From Endobugula sp047636495 (GTDB lineage Bacteria > Pseudomonadota > Gammaproteobacteria > Pseudomonadales > Cellvibrionaceae): a stretch of 64,000 nt of DNA. The stretch lies in assembly GCA_047636495.1 (NCBI GenBank), contig JBLILH010000004.1, forward strand, positions 92,270 through 156,269, written 5' to 3'. This document shows, in pieces, positions 27,451 to 37,131 of the stretch; positions within the stretch are counted from its first letter, which is position 1, and every line of letters begins with the position of its first letter. The position numbers were made by a program, and so were the translations under genes. The notes under the pieces were generated by a model. It saw nothing but the letters and a program-made list of their open reading frames with translations, was not told where the DNA came from and did no database searches.

Positions 27451-29066
27451 ACATCACCTCCAACATTGACAAGATCAAGTATCAACTCGGCATTAAATCC
27501 TAAGACGATGGTGAGTATGGCTAGCAGCATTGCACACAGCGACATCAGCATGGGCTGATCGTTTATAGTTAGCGGATCGTTAGTCGATGATTGTGGCTCG
27601 GTCTGCACTTTCTCGTCGACGTTGATGAAGGCAATACTCAATACACGAAAGACATACATGGCCGCCATCAACCCCCCACTTAAAATGATGATGACCCACC
27701 ACCACTGAGCGGTATCAATAGCGACATTGAGCAGTAACCATTTGGCAATGAATCCGGCACTAGGAGGCAACCCTATCAAGCTGGCGCCAGCAATCGCAAA
27801 GGCAAATAAACTCAATGGCATTACCTTGGATAAACCTTGTAGTCGGTCAACCTCGTCATGACCCACGGTACGCATAATATTGCCAGCGGCTAGGAACATG
27901 GCGGCTTTAGCACAGGCATGAGCCACAATAAAATAGGCGATTGCGCTAACGGCTGGCCCGTTTAGTCCACTTTCCCGAATGTCTCCAGAAAATAAAAAGA
28001 GTGGGAAAAGTAAAAATAAATAGCCCAATTGAGCGACTGTCGAGTAGGCCACCATTACTTTCAAGCGCTTTGCTCGTAGCGCTTGAATCGAGCCCCAAAA
28101 GATAGCCGTCGCGCCCAGCACACCTAACATAAGCAAACCATAATCTGTGGCAGCGGGGGCGAGAGTGTCGAGCCAAAATCGCGCCAGCAGATAAAATGAA
28201 GTTTTCACCACTAGCGCAGACAATATGGCGCTGACCGGCGCAGGTGCACTGCCATGGGCTAGGGGTAACCAGAAGTGTAGGGGCACTAAAGCGGTTTTTA
28301 GTAATAAGCCTGTGGTGATGAGTGCCAGTGCAGCCCAAGTGATGGCTGTCGGTTCGGCTATCACACTCAGTTGGGCGAGGTCGAGGGTGCCGTAGGCACG
28401 ATAGAGTAATGCCACGGCGAGCAAATAACATAAAGAACCCAACAGCCCAACCAAAAGGTAACGTAGGGCGGCTGTTAGTGAGGCACGGCTGCCGTCCAAG
28501 GCAACCAGAGCCACAGCTGCCAAACCGATAATTTCCAATGTGACATAGATGTTAAAAATATCACCCGATAAAAATAGACCATTTACTCCCATGATAAGTA
28601 GCCACCACAATGGCCAGAACCGAGCCGACTTGTCTACTAATAAAGGGGCTGATACTGGTGATGGTCGAGGGGCTGCAAGAGGAGCTGACCCAAGATCTAC
28701 TGTAGAGCGTGGTTCGGAGAAGTAACCGCCACTATAAACCGTGAGTACTAAAGTGAGTACTGCCGTCAGAGCGAGCATCAGTGCTGAAAATCCATCGATG
28801 GCTAGATCAATGCCAAGGGGCGCACCCCATCCCCCTAATGCATAGCGCTGATGTTGACTATCGAAACCTGGACTATTGTCGTGCAACCACGAGCCTGACA
28901 ACCACGCTAATAGTGCGACAACGACAATAAGTTGTATTGATGCCACAGCAACACTGACCCCGACACGCCAGTTGTGATGTTTTAGCAGTGTTGTCAGAAT
29001 CGCAGCCAGCAATGGCAGTCCCACCAACAGAGGTAACAGTGCGTCTACCGTTAGAAAAGAGTCCAT
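27447..29066 (-). CDS. mrpD: Mrp antiporter subunit D
   Basis: A 539-residue NuoN/MrpD-type membrane subunit. The TM5 glutamate is present (IYVTLEIIGLAA), as are the proton-path lysines in KTALVPLHFWLPLAH and VVKTSF. It overlaps mrpC by one base and the double subunit by 4 bases, so the set is translationally coupled. Together with the double subunit the complex has three antiporter-like domains. Confidence 0.93.
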   Translation of the reverse strand: MDSFLTVDALLPLLVGLPLLAAILTTLLKHHNWRVGVSVAVASIQLIVVVALLAWLSGSWLHDNSPGFDSQHQRYALGGWGAPLGIDLAIDGFSALMLALTAVLTLVLTVYSGGYFSEPRSTVDLGSAPLAAPRPSPVSAPLLVDKSARFWPLWWLLIMGVNGLFLSGDIFNIYVTLEIIGLAAVALVALDGSRASLTAALRYLLVGLLGSLCYLLAVALLYRAYGTLDLAQLSVIAEPTAITWAALALITTGLLLKTALVPLHFWLPLAHGSAPAPVSAILSALVVKTSFYLLARFWLDTLAPAATDYGLLMLGVLGATAIFWGSIQALRAKRLKVMVAYSTVAQLGYLFLLFPLFLFSGDIRESGLNGPAVSAIAYFIVAHACAKAAMFLAAGNIMRTVGHDEVDRLQGLSKVMPLSLFAFAIAGASLIGLPPSAGFIAKWLLLNVAIDTAQWWWVIIILSGGLMAAMYVFRVLSIAFINVDEKVQTEPQSSTNDPLTINDQPMLMSLCAMLLAILTIVLGFNAELILDLVNVGGDV

Positions 29067-29362
29067 TAATGACTATCCTCATCAGTAGCTCGACCTAATG
29101 TATGAACGCTACTTGCTAAAAATAAGGCGAGTGCAGTCCCCGCGATAGCGACAACAATACCTGTCAACACCATTGCGTGGAGTACTGGGTCCGGCAAGCT
29201 ATCAACAGTGCTAGCACTTGCCACTAAAAGCATGAACACACCCACGCTCATGATATTGATAGCCAGTATCTTTCTAATAATATGGGGAGCGACAATGAGC
29301 CCATATAAACCAATACCAAACAACCCAATACTCGCTATGCAGTAGAGTAAATCTTGAGTCAT
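29066..29362 (-). CDS. mrpC: Mrp antiporter subunit C (NuoK-like)
   Basis: A 98-residue protein with three membrane helices, homologous to NuoK of complex I. It is recognised from GLYGLIVAPHIIRKILAINIMSVGVFML and DPVLHAMVLTGIVVAIAGTALAL. It overlaps neighbours on both sides by 1-4 bases. Confidence 0.92.
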   Translation of the reverse strand: MTQDLLYCIASIGLFGIGLYGLIVAPHIIRKILAINIMSVGVFMLLVASASTVDSLPDPVLHAMVLTGIVVAIAGTALALFLASSVHTLGRATDEDSH

Positions 29363-30195
29363 GGCGCAGGCTCTCTGGTGGATGACGGTAACGTTTTATT
29401 GTCGGTTGAGGACGCATTTGACGCAGCGGTCTGATCAGCTAACGCTGATGGTTGTGACGATATTCCGGCTGTCTGGGTCGCTAGGCTGTTGTATAGCAGA
29501 AGTAAAATAGCGGCGATGGATAGTGTTGCAGCGCTTTCGATTAATAAAATGAGTGGCCCCGCGAGTTCTGTTGGATATTGCAAAATAATCCCTGTCTTAG
29601 TGGCCACACCTACGGCGACTCCCATGAAAGTAATAAGGCCAATCGTGAGTAATAATTTTGCCGTTGCCGATGTAAAACAAAACTGCACTCGCCCCGACAA
29701 CTGGGCCAGCACGCCCGCACCGGCAAGCAATGCGCCAGACTGAAAAGCCCCGCCAGGTAAAGACGCCCCTGTCCACAGCATGTAGCCCGCCATCACAATG
29801 ATCATCGGTACCAGCCAGCGCAACACCCCCTCAAGCATAGGATTGGCCTGAGCGTGAGAAACAACAGAGACCAAAGGGCTATCCGATAAAGCCCCTGAAC
29901 GCGGTAAAATCGCCACTGCGACGATAAGTAGCACGCCAATTTCGAGTAAAGTATCGTAGCTGCGGAAGTTGAGTAATACCGCTGTTACGGGATTTTCAGC
30001 GCCACTCTGTGCGAGTTTTTCCTGGACGATGGTCGGAAGTGAGACGGGAAGTGAGGACGATGAACTGTCAGTCAATATCAGTACAGCCATCAGTCCGAGA
30101 CTCAAAACGCCAATCGTTATTGCGCAGAGCATTCTGGTCACAATAGGGAATTCGTTGGCGCAATTATTTTCTTCAAAATCAGGGGTTTGGAACAT
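29359..30195 (-). CDS. mrpB: Mrp antiporter subunit B
   Basis: About 278 residues. The MnhB domain is clear: NFRSYDTLLEIGVLLIVAVAIL, then WTGASLPGGAFQSGALLAGAGVL. It has an extra N-terminal segment and a polar tail of about 40 residues beyond the last helix. The ATG at 30195 follows GGAGG by 6 bases and is the better start than 30213. The start overlaps the DUF4040 gene by 17 bases. Confidence 0.9.
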   Translation of the reverse strand: MFQTPDFEENNCANEFPIVTRMLCAITIGVLSLGLMAVLILTDSSSSSLPVSLPTIVQEKLAQSGAENPVTAVLLNFRSYDTLLEIGVLLIVAVAILPRSGALSDSPLVSVVSHAQANPMLEGVLRWLVPMIIVMAGYMLWTGASLPGGAFQSGALLAGAGVLAQLSGRVQFCFTSATAKLLLTIGLITFMGVAVGVATKTGIILQYPTELAGPLILLIESAATLSIAAILLLLYNSLATQTAGISSQPSALADQTAASNASSTDNKTLPSSTREPAP

Positions 30196-30550
30196 TGTTG
30201 CCTCCACTTTCATTGTGCATGGCTATATCATTGATGTCATTGCTTGCTTCACTATCTACTTCACTACCTACTTCACTACCTACTTCATTACCTGAGTCAC
30301 TATTCACGGGATCAACACTCAACTGCCGCCATGTGGCGAGTAACAAAGCACCGGTTAATCCTGCGCCAATGGCAGCTTCGGCGATCGCTAGATCCGGTGC
30401 GCCTAATCGTACCCAGGCGATAGTGATCAGTAAGCCTAAGCTGACAAATAAAACAATGGCCGTAAATAAATTTTTGGTTGTCAGACACAGGCAGGCGAGT
30501 GTTAGTGTCCCGATGACAAGGCAGCTATCGATAAAAAAATCAAAATACAT
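30179..30550 (-). CDS. DUF4040 antiporter/hydrogenase subunit (MbhD-like)
   Basis: A 123-residue protein with three helices and the signature RLGAPDLAIAEAAIGAGLTGALLLATW. It corresponds to the part of MrpA that is homologous to MbhD/NuoJ, here a separate gene as in archaeal Mrp and Mbh sets. The C-terminal tail is a run of NEVGSEVGSEVDSE encoded by a 12-bp tandem repeat, so its length may vary between strains. Confidence 0.88.
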   Translation of the reverse strand: MYFDFFIDSCLVIGTLTLACLCLTTKNLFTAIVLFVSLGLLITIAWVRLGAPDLAIAEAAIGAGLTGALLLATWRQLSVDPVNSDSGNEVGSEVGSEVDSEASNDINDIAMHNESGGNNVPNP

Positions 30551-30938
30551 TGTGCGTACTCCCCGTAGGTGAACTACTGGCGGGTTTCACCGCTGGTCTT
30601 ATGGTGGATGGTATCGCTAGTCCATGGCCCTTAGTTGATTGGCTTTCGGCGTCTTTTGATAAATCCCCCACCGCTTGCTGAGCAATGAGATAACAACCCA
30701 CGGCACCAGCCACCATGACCAATAGCCAGATCAATATCAGCTGCACCGCATCGAAAACGGATGCAGTCTGGGGCAATACACCGAATACAATCAAGCCTAA
30801 GCCTAGGTTGTCCGCTTTAGTTAACGCATGTAAACGACAAAAAACATCGGGAAAGCGTAATAGCCCGATGCTGCCAGCTAAAAAGAAAAACAAGCCGCAT
30901 GTCGTCATAACAATGGTGAATACGTCTAGTAGGTTCAT
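30540..30938 (-). CDS. mrpG: Mrp antiporter subunit G
   Basis: A 132-residue MnhG protein with three helices: FFFLAGSIGLLRFPDVFCRLHALTKADNLGLGL is diagnostic. The polar tail of about 40 residues is longer than usual. It overlaps the DUF4040 gene by 11 bases and is 13 bases downstream of mrpF. Confidence 0.93.
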   Translation of the reverse strand: MNLLDVFTIVMTTCGLFFFLAGSIGLLRFPDVFCRLHALTKADNLGLGLIVFGVLPQTASVFDAVQLILIWLLVMVAGAVGCYLIAQQAVGDLSKDAESQSTKGHGLAIPSTIRPAVKPASSSPTGSTHNVF

Positions 30939-30951
30939 AAAGGTAATCGTC

Positions 30952-31209
30952 TCATGCAGGGTTTTTCTTCAAGTAAACAAAGGTAATCAATGTCAGTGGC
31001 GCTAATAGTGCCAACACAAGGGCAATATTGATCAGCGCAAATTGCTCTTGAATAACGGCCAATAAAAGGAGTATAGAGACACCTGCTGTGCCAAATAATT
31101 GGGAGGCAAGCATTCTGTCTGCCGGGCTCGGACCCAATAGTATTCTTCCCAGGCCGATCAATAGCACCAGTATTAACATGCCTGTGATGGCTGATAGATA
31201 TTCGATCAT
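30952..31209 (-). CDS. mrpF: Mrp antiporter subunit F
   Basis: An 85-residue MnhF protein with three helices, including RILLGPSPADRMLASQLFG. The conserved P-x-D-R element is present. Its start overlaps the end of mrpE by 4 bases. Confidence 0.93.
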   Translation of the reverse strand: MIEYLSAITGMLILVLLIGLGRILLGPSPADRMLASQLFGTAGVSILLLLAVIQEQFALINIALVLALLAPLTLITFVYLKKNPA

Positions 31210-31850
31210 GATAGATCTCCTAAATCATCGGTATGAGTGGGGGACTCACTCGAATCATCACCCGATACCCCATTAAATAGTCTGGCAACGTGTTGCTCGC
31301 ATCGGTTGATATCGTGGCTGTTTAGTGGCGATATTTCTAAGGCGTGTATCAACAGTTGATCGCCATCTATTGTGGCACTGAGGGTGCCGGGGAGTAGGCT
31401 GACAAGGTGCATAAAAAACAGCTGTGCAGAGTGGCCCTGTAAACTTATCTGATATCGAAAGAAGCCGGGGTTAATTGGCATACTGGGACGAAGAGATAAT
31501 ATTGCTGTCCGCCAGCCTCCCAGAATTGATTGCACTAAAAAAAAGGGGACAAACTGAAAGAGTCGCAGCGCACGGATGCTCTGACTGCTGTTGACTGAGC
31601 GCGCGGAACGATTTTTATCTAAGCAAGTATCGTTAAACAAAACGATATTAAGCCAGGCTGCAAAAGGCACGACAATGATGCCAATTACCCAAGAAGATAC
31701 TTCACCTTTGGTCAGCCACCACCATAGACCCGCAAAAAATAGCAGAGGTTTTACACTTGTGATAATACGCAAAGCCATTAGCTTATAAAAAAGTACTTTA
31801 TAAGCCGGTTGATGAGTTTGCGCAGTGCTACTGCTCTTGTGAACGCCCAT
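31206..31850 (-). CDS. mrpE: Mrp antiporter subunit E
   Basis: A 214-residue MnhE protein. Two N-terminal helices and the family core LLSLLPGTLSATIDGDQLLIHALE are visible, after RPSMPINPGFFRY. It carries an N-terminal extension of about 30 residues (GVHKSSSTAQTH) and an acidic tail. It starts 2 bases after the P-type ATPase stop, so it is in the same operon. Confidence 0.92.
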   Translation of the reverse strand: MGVHKSSSTAQTHQPAYKVLFYKLMALRIITSVKPLLFFAGLWWWLTKGEVSSWVIGIIVVPFAAWLNIVLFNDTCLDKNRSARSVNSSQSIRALRLFQFVPFFLVQSILGGWRTAILSLRPSMPINPGFFRYQISLQGHSAQLFFMHLVSLLPGTLSATIDGDQLLIHALEISPLNSHDINRCEQHVARLFNGVSGDDSSESPTHTDDLGDLS

Positions 31851-31852
31851 GC

Positions 31853-34597
31853 TTATTTTGCAGCCCTTTGCTGAAGTGACGGGGTTTTACCCTGCATTTT
31901 ACTGCGCCCTTTACGCCAAGAACGCCAGTGCTTTTCAATACCCACTATCACTGATATCAGCAATCCACAAGCGAATACCCTTAGCCAAGCCTCGGCACTG
32001 ATGGGTGCGGTATTAAACCACTGGTTCATAATGGGTGAGTAGGTGAACAAGAGTTGTAATATGGCCATGACCGTAATGCCAACCCAAATCCATAGGTTGC
32101 TGAATAAGCCAACAGAGAATACCGAGCGGTCAAGCGAGCGGCAGTTCAGTAAGTAAAAAGCCTCACCCACCACAAACATCGCTACGGCTACTGTTCTAGC
32201 CTCCGCTTCCGTTGCACCCCATAACAGCTCAAGCTCGTAAAGACCGAATGCGCTGACACACAACAAGGTGGAGACTAATACAATGCGCCACAATAAGATT
32301 GAATCTAGGATAGGGGCATCGGGTATGTTTGGTGGGCGTTGCATAATCCCCGCTTCTTTTGGCTCGAACGCCAACATCAGACCAAGAAAAATAGCGGTGG
32401 TCAGGTTTACCCAGAGAATATGCACGGGTAATAACGGTAGCGATACCCCAAGGATAACCGCCAGTAAAATGACCAAACCCTCGCCACCATTGGTGGGCAA
32501 TGTCCACACAACGAACTTTTTTAGGTTATCAAATACACCGCGCCCCTCTTCGACCGCGGCTATAACGGTCGCAAAGTTGTCATCAAGAAGCATCATATCA
32601 GCGGCTTCGCGGGCGACTGCAGTCCCGTTAAGTGCCATAGCAACACCGATATCGGCGCGACGAAGTGCTGGCGCATCGTTGACTCCATCCCCCGTCATAG
32701 CGACTACATGGCCTAGTTGCTGGAGTGCCTTCACCAACTGTAATTTATTATCGGGGGTGACGCGTGCAAAGACTTTATTGTTGTTGGCTATCTCGGCAAA
32801 CTCAGACTCCTGATGTTCTGCGAGATCGTAACCGGTAACAGCAGTACTGGCATCTTTGTCGGTAATAATACCTAACTGTCGCGCAATACTGGTCGCCGTT
32901 AGTGCATGGTCGCCGGTGATCATCTTGACGTCGATACCCGCCTGGTGACAGGCCGCCACTGCGCGGGTTGCCTCTGGGCGAGGGGGGTCTATCATTGCCT
33001 GTAGCCCGAGAAACTCGAGGCCATCGGCGACATGCGCATGATCAATGGCATCAACTTTACTGTCGACTACTTTACGCGCAAAAGCCAGCACTCGGAGTCC
33101 TCGCTCTGCCATTTCTTCAACTCGCTTGCTGATAGCATCGGTATCGACTGACAGTTGTTCTCCGTGCTCATTCAGCATGCAGGCACATTTGGGTAAGACA
33201 CTCTCGATTGAACCTTTCAGATAAATAAAGCGTCCATCTATACGCTGATTTAGCGTTGCCATATATTGATATTCTGATTGAAAAGGAATGCTATCGATTC
33301 GCTCAGCAACGACAGATTGCGTATCAATTTTTGCTTTTTTGGCCGCTACTAGTAATGCAGCCTCGGTGGGATCACCGGTAATGCGCCATTGAGCTTGATT
33401 GCTATCAGGCGCATGTAAATCGGCATCATTACACAGAAACCCTGCTTCCAGTGTGGCCAATACGGCCACATGGGAGGCCACATCGATGGTGATGTTATTA
33501 AGCTGAATCTCCCCAAAGGGGTCATAACCGTTGCCCGTAGCGTTAAAAATTTGACCGCCACTCCACAGTGCTTCAACGGTCATTTCATTTTTAGTCAGTG
33601 TCCCGGTTTTATCGGAGCAAATGACGGTTGTGCTTCCCAGGGTTTCTACGGCGGGCAGATTGCGTATCACTGCTCGGCGTTTGGCCATGCGCGAAACACC
33701 AATAGCCAGCATAATGGTCACCGCCGCTGGCAAGCCTTCAGGGATTGCGCCTACAGCCAGTGCCACAGCCGCCATAAACGAGTCTAATAAAGGTTGGCCA
33801 TGGAGCCAGCCGATAAAGACGGTCAACGCGGCTAGAGCAACAATGGCATATAGTAAGATATGGCTAAAATGTTTAATGCGCTTTGTTAACGGTGTATCTA
33901 GCGTTTCTGTGGTGGCAATTAAGGTTGATATTTTGCCGATTTCGGTATCATCTCCAGTGCCAGTAATGATTCCCACACCGTTGCCATAGGTCACTAGTGT
34001 TGAGGAGAAAGCCATGTTGTGACGATCACCCAGTTGATTTTTATCGGGCAGCTCGGCTGTCGCTTTCTCTACGGGGACCGACTCGCCCGTTAGTGCCGAT
34101 TCATCAATGTGTAGATCACGAAGTTTAATCAGCCGCATATCCGCAGAGACTTTGTCACCGGCTTGCAGTACCACTAGATCACCCGGAACGAGTGCTTCAG
34201 CAGCGACAGTATCGCGCTTGCCATTTCTAATGACGGTGGCCGTTGATTTTATACTGCTAGATAATGCACCTATGGCCTGAAGCGCTTTTGACTCCTGCAC
34301 AAAACCAATTATCGCATTGAGTAAAACTACGGCAAAAATTACCGCTGAGTCTACCCACTCCTGAAGTGCCATCGTCACGAAGACGGCCGCCAGAAGAATA
34401 TAAACCAATGGTTGATGACATTGCATCAAAAAACGCTTAAGCGGTCCCGCCCCTTGATGCTCGGTAAGCTTGTTTAAACCAAATTTTTGTTGTCGATTGG
34501 CGACGTCATCACTAGATAACCCAGCGACAATATCGGTGTTTAGCTCAGTAGCAACCGAATCAGTAGATTGGCTGTGCCAGGATTTCTTTTCGTGCAT
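31853..34597 (-). CDS. P2-type cation-transporting ATPase leading the Mrp operon
   Basis: 914 residues with the full P-type core: TGES (170-173), PEGLP (286-290), phosphorylation site D329 in DKTGTLTKN, MTGDH and TGDGVNDAPALRRADIG. In TM6 it reads WVNLTTAIFLGLMLAFEP; the SERCA calcium ligand Asp800 is Ala here, so a canonical Ca2+ pump is unlikely. Such TM6 sequences occur in CtpF-like ATPases. Given the Mrp context, export of Na+ or another alkali ion is plausible but unproven. A GGAG site precedes the ATG. Confidence 0.92.
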   Translation of the reverse strand: MHEKKSWHSQSTDSVATELNTDIVAGLSSDDVANRQQKFGLNKLTEHQGAGPLKRFLMQCHQPLVYILLAAVFVTMALQEWVDSAVIFAVVLLNAIIGFVQESKALQAIGALSSSIKSTATVIRNGKRDTVAAEALVPGDLVVLQAGDKVSADMRLIKLRDLHIDESALTGESVPVEKATAELPDKNQLGDRHNMAFSSTLVTYGNGVGIITGTGDDTEIGKISTLIATTETLDTPLTKRIKHFSHILLYAIVALAALTVFIGWLHGQPLLDSFMAAVALAVGAIPEGLPAAVTIMLAIGVSRMAKRRAVIRNLPAVETLGSTTVICSDKTGTLTKNEMTVEALWSGGQIFNATGNGYDPFGEIQLNNITIDVASHVAVLATLEAGFLCNDADLHAPDSNQAQWRITGDPTEAALLVAAKKAKIDTQSVVAERIDSIPFQSEYQYMATLNQRIDGRFIYLKGSIESVLPKCACMLNEHGEQLSVDTDAISKRVEEMAERGLRVLAFARKVVDSKVDAIDHAHVADGLEFLGLQAMIDPPRPEATRAVAACHQAGIDVKMITGDHALTATSIARQLGIITDKDASTAVTGYDLAEHQESEFAEIANNNKVFARVTPDNKLQLVKALQQLGHVVAMTGDGVNDAPALRRADIGVAMALNGTAVAREAADMMLLDDNFATVIAAVEEGRGVFDNLKKFVVWTLPTNGGEGLVILLAVILGVSLPLLPVHILWVNLTTAIFLGLMLAFEPKEAGIMQRPPNIPDAPILDSILLWRIVLVSTLLCVSAFGLYELELLWGATEAEARTVAVAMFVVGEAFYLLNCRSLDRSVFSVGLFSNLWIWVGITVMAILQLLFTYSPIMNQWFNTAPISAEAWLRVFACGLLISVIVGIEKHWRSWRKGRSKMQGKTPSLQQRAAK

Positions 34598-34785
34598 GAG
34601 AGTCTCCAGTATTTTTAACTGGAATTATCATAGGGCTTATGCAGGTTTTATAAAAATCGAATAAAAGTGAATTTTAGTTCGTAATATCCGATGTTTTGGC
34701 TTTTTGATAAAGAATCTCTTGCCCCGATGTTCGAAGACAAAACGGGTGAGTAACGAATGGAGTGAGGGTTATTTTAACAGCCAAT

Positions 34786-35685
34786 CTAATCAAGTAGTTG
34801 CTTGGCTGCATCGCAAATGGCAACAACTGCGGGATGTCTGACTTTACGCTCAGCAGATATGGCATAGAACTGTTGTTTAACTTCACTGATTTCGCCAATA
34901 ACCCTGACATCAAATGCCCTGCATACTTCACTTGCAATGATAGAGGGCATAAAAAATATACCCATACCCGCCTGACCAAAAGCCTTCATCAATGCGCTAT
35001 CGTCAAATTGGCCGCGAATAATCGGATAGATTTTTTGCTCGCTAAGCCAGTAATCGAACAGTTGGCGAATTTCATTTTGCTTGGTGGGTAATAGTAGCGG
35101 TGCATGATTAAGAGAATAGGGAAAGTTATTCGTATACTTTTCAGCGAGCGCTGGTGAGGCAAAAAATGTCAATCCACTTTCACCTAGTTTATGATTGTAC
35201 GCTTTGATACTTAAGGCGCCGGTTACGGGTTTATCACTCAATACCAGATCCACTTTGTGAATCGAGAGGTCAGCTAAAATATCCTCGTTCGGCCCTTCGA
35301 GACTCGTTAAACTGATATCCTGCTCGATGTGGAGTGCGGGTTCAATAATTTTGTAGACAATCGCTTTAGGCAGTGCACTGGCGGCGCTAACGATAAATTC
35401 CGATGGGCCTATCGCGGGTACGCCACGTAATACATCGTTTAATTCTCGGCCCAGTTCAAAAATTTCATCTGCGTAACCTAACACTAAACGGCCCGTGTCG
35501 GTTAAGCGTAAGCCTCTGCCTTCGCGCTCAAACAATGCATTACCCATACGTTTTTCCAACAAGGAGAGTTGGCCACTAATGGTTTGTGGTGTTATGTGTA
35601 GTTTTTCACTGGCTTTCGCAATACTACCTTCATGGGCAACCGTCCAAAAGTAGTTCAAATGTTTATAGTTGATTGAATCTGACAT
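34786..35685 (-). CDS. LysR-type regulator, NhaR-like (copy 1)
   Basis: 299 residues. The N-terminal winged helix (INYKHLNYFWTVAHEGSIAK, LHITPQTISGQL) matches NhaR, the Na+-responsive activator of nhaA in E. coli. The effector domain ends with FDDSALMKAFGQAGMGIFF, also NhaR-like. It lies 188 bases upstream of the P-ATPase/Mrp operon on the same strand and is divergent from an HPF-like gene; either could be its target. A clear paralogue lies at 37132. Confidence 0.92.
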   Translation of the reverse strand: MSDSINYKHLNYFWTVAHEGSIAKASEKLHITPQTISGQLSLLEKRMGNALFEREGRGLRLTDTGRLVLGYADEIFELGRELNDVLRGVPAIGPSEFIVSAASALPKAIVYKIIEPALHIEQDISLTSLEGPNEDILADLSIHKVDLVLSDKPVTGALSIKAYNHKLGESGLTFFASPALAEKYTNNFPYSLNHAPLLLPTKQNEIRQLFDYWLSEQKIYPIIRGQFDDSALMKAFGQAGMGIFFMPSIIASEVCRAFDVRVIGEISEVKQQFYAISAERKVRHPAVVAICDAAKQLLD

Positions 35686-36337
35686 ACATCTCTGTTTGAT
35701 AAATTGGAGTTTTTAGCGTAGAAAAATACTAACCGATATCATTTTAACGTCGACAGACACTAGTGGCTGTGAAGATGTTTTAATACTTCGAATTAACCGA
35801 TCTTTCAATAAAGTATAAACGATTTTTTCTTAATATAGTATGTTGGTAATCTACCCGTATTGAAAGTGAATAGTTTGTTGTGATGGCAATGCTCCACATC
35901 ATAGTTAACCCTATGACTCTACTGCCATCGCGTTAACTTTTGGCATCCATGGGAAAAGCCTTCGGAGAAAGAAGCCAAACAACTGACCCTACGGCATAGA
36001 CATGAAAGTGATCATGTAGACTCGTCATTTATAATCGCATGTTTTGATGATTCTGAATCCAGTACTGTTAATGCATTGCTAGGAGCCTTTAAGCGACGAA
36101 AGTTATTGAAAAAATGCACCGTTTTACCGCTGCTGCAGTAGATTTCTGTTAACTACGACAGGCTCATCGATACGGGTTCAAGACTGCATGCCCAAAAAAA
36201 AGTTAACGGACAGCAGGGATATGTTTTATATCATGGTTGTACTAGCTACCGTTCCATCATTATTCATTAAAAGAGAGGTACACTAGAAAATAAAATAGTG
36301 TACTTATCTCATGTTATCTTTCAAGGTGTTAAATATT
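35686..36337. other. Divergent intergenic region, NhaR copy 1 to HPF-like copy 1
   Basis: About 650 bases, AT-rich near both ends. An open frame of about 75 codons without a start (ending at about 36140, SSTVNALLGAFKRRK) is the only coding hint and matches nothing I know. Otherwise I see only promoter-like sequence. Confidence 0.4.
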
Positions 36338-36655
36338 ATGCTCGTTAATATTCAGGCTAGGAACTTCGATTTAGCGCCTGAATTAAATGACTATGTCGAA
36401 TCAAAAATAAGATTGATGCTAGGTCGTTACAAAAATAAAATAATGAAGATTAACGTCACTCTTTCTCATGTTAATAGTCCAAGGGAAAGGGAAGTTAAGT
36501 GTTGTGAAATTATCATTATGCCGAAAATAATCCCTACTATTGTAATTCAAGAAACAGCAGCCGATATAGTTGATGCAATTAACAACTGTTCCCATAGAGC
36601 CAAGCGTATAGTTAGCCGAAATCTAAGATTTACTCAATGGAACGGAAATAGTTGA
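36338..36655 (+). CDS. HPF/RaiA-like ribosome-associated protein (copy 1)
   Basis: A 105-residue protein with the HPF/RaiA beta-alpha-beta-beta-beta-alpha pattern: MLVNIQARNFDLAPELNDYVESKI, a basic middle (GRYKNKIMKINVTLSHV) and a second helix (AADIVDAINNCSHRAKRIVSRN). Family members bind the 30S decoding region and hold ribosomes inactive in stress. An upstream ATG at 36311 adds nine non-conserved residues; 36338 gives the family N-terminus. It is divergent from NhaR-like copy 1. Confidence 0.82.
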   Translation: MLVNIQARNFDLAPELNDYVESKIRLMLGRYKNKIMKINVTLSHVNSPREREVKCCEIIIMPKIIPTIVIQETAADIVDAINNCSHRAKRIVSRNLRFTQWNGNS

Positions 36656-36679
36656 TAATTAATATACGCAGTAAAAATA

Positions 36680-36708
36680 AAGTGTTGTGTAATGACACTT
36701 TTTTTATT
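36680..36708 (+). terminator. Rho-independent terminator after HPF-like copy 1
   Basis: AAGTGT-TGTGTAATG-ACACTT followed by a run of seven T's. It starts 25 bases after the stop, so copy 1 is monocistronic. Confidence 0.8.
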
Positions 36709-37131
36709 TTCATGTAGACACTAATTAGTCAAATTTTAAATATTTTGTATGGTGAAAAAGTGTGTGGGGAAGATAGGCTTTTACAGTTTACGCTGGAGAA
36801 TAATAGAAAAAATAAAATCTTCTTGGCATATTTAAACGTTATTATTTCGTACTAATCGACAATAAAAACTCGCGATACGCAAGCATAGTGCATCCCCTGT
36901 AAAATAAGTTATATCATAAAAATAAATTATTTTAACGAATACTTTGCAAGAGTGATTAATAGCTATCAGTAATTTCGTCAGTCAATACCGTCAGTCAATA
37001 CCGTCGGTTTCTTTTGGCTGCACACTATGCCGTATCTGTTCGCCTAAATAGTGAAGATGAGTTGTCATCACACCCACAATCTCGCCCTGAGACCGATGAC
37101 TAACAAGCCACTGCTAAAGCGTATCGAGGTA
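36709..37131. other. Intergenic region
   Basis: About 420 bases with no supported gene. A 13-bp direct repeat (CGTCAGTCAATAC, two copies) lies at 36976-37001. Confidence 0.4.

Noticed and set aside
24301..30572. Long antisense frames opposite the Mrp genes
   Set aside because: Shadows of membrane-protein codons; the sense frames overlap tightly and have family similarity.
35940..36145. Open frame of about 75 codons between NhaR copy 1 and the HPF-like gene
   Set aside because: No start codon, no ribosome site, no recognised similarity.
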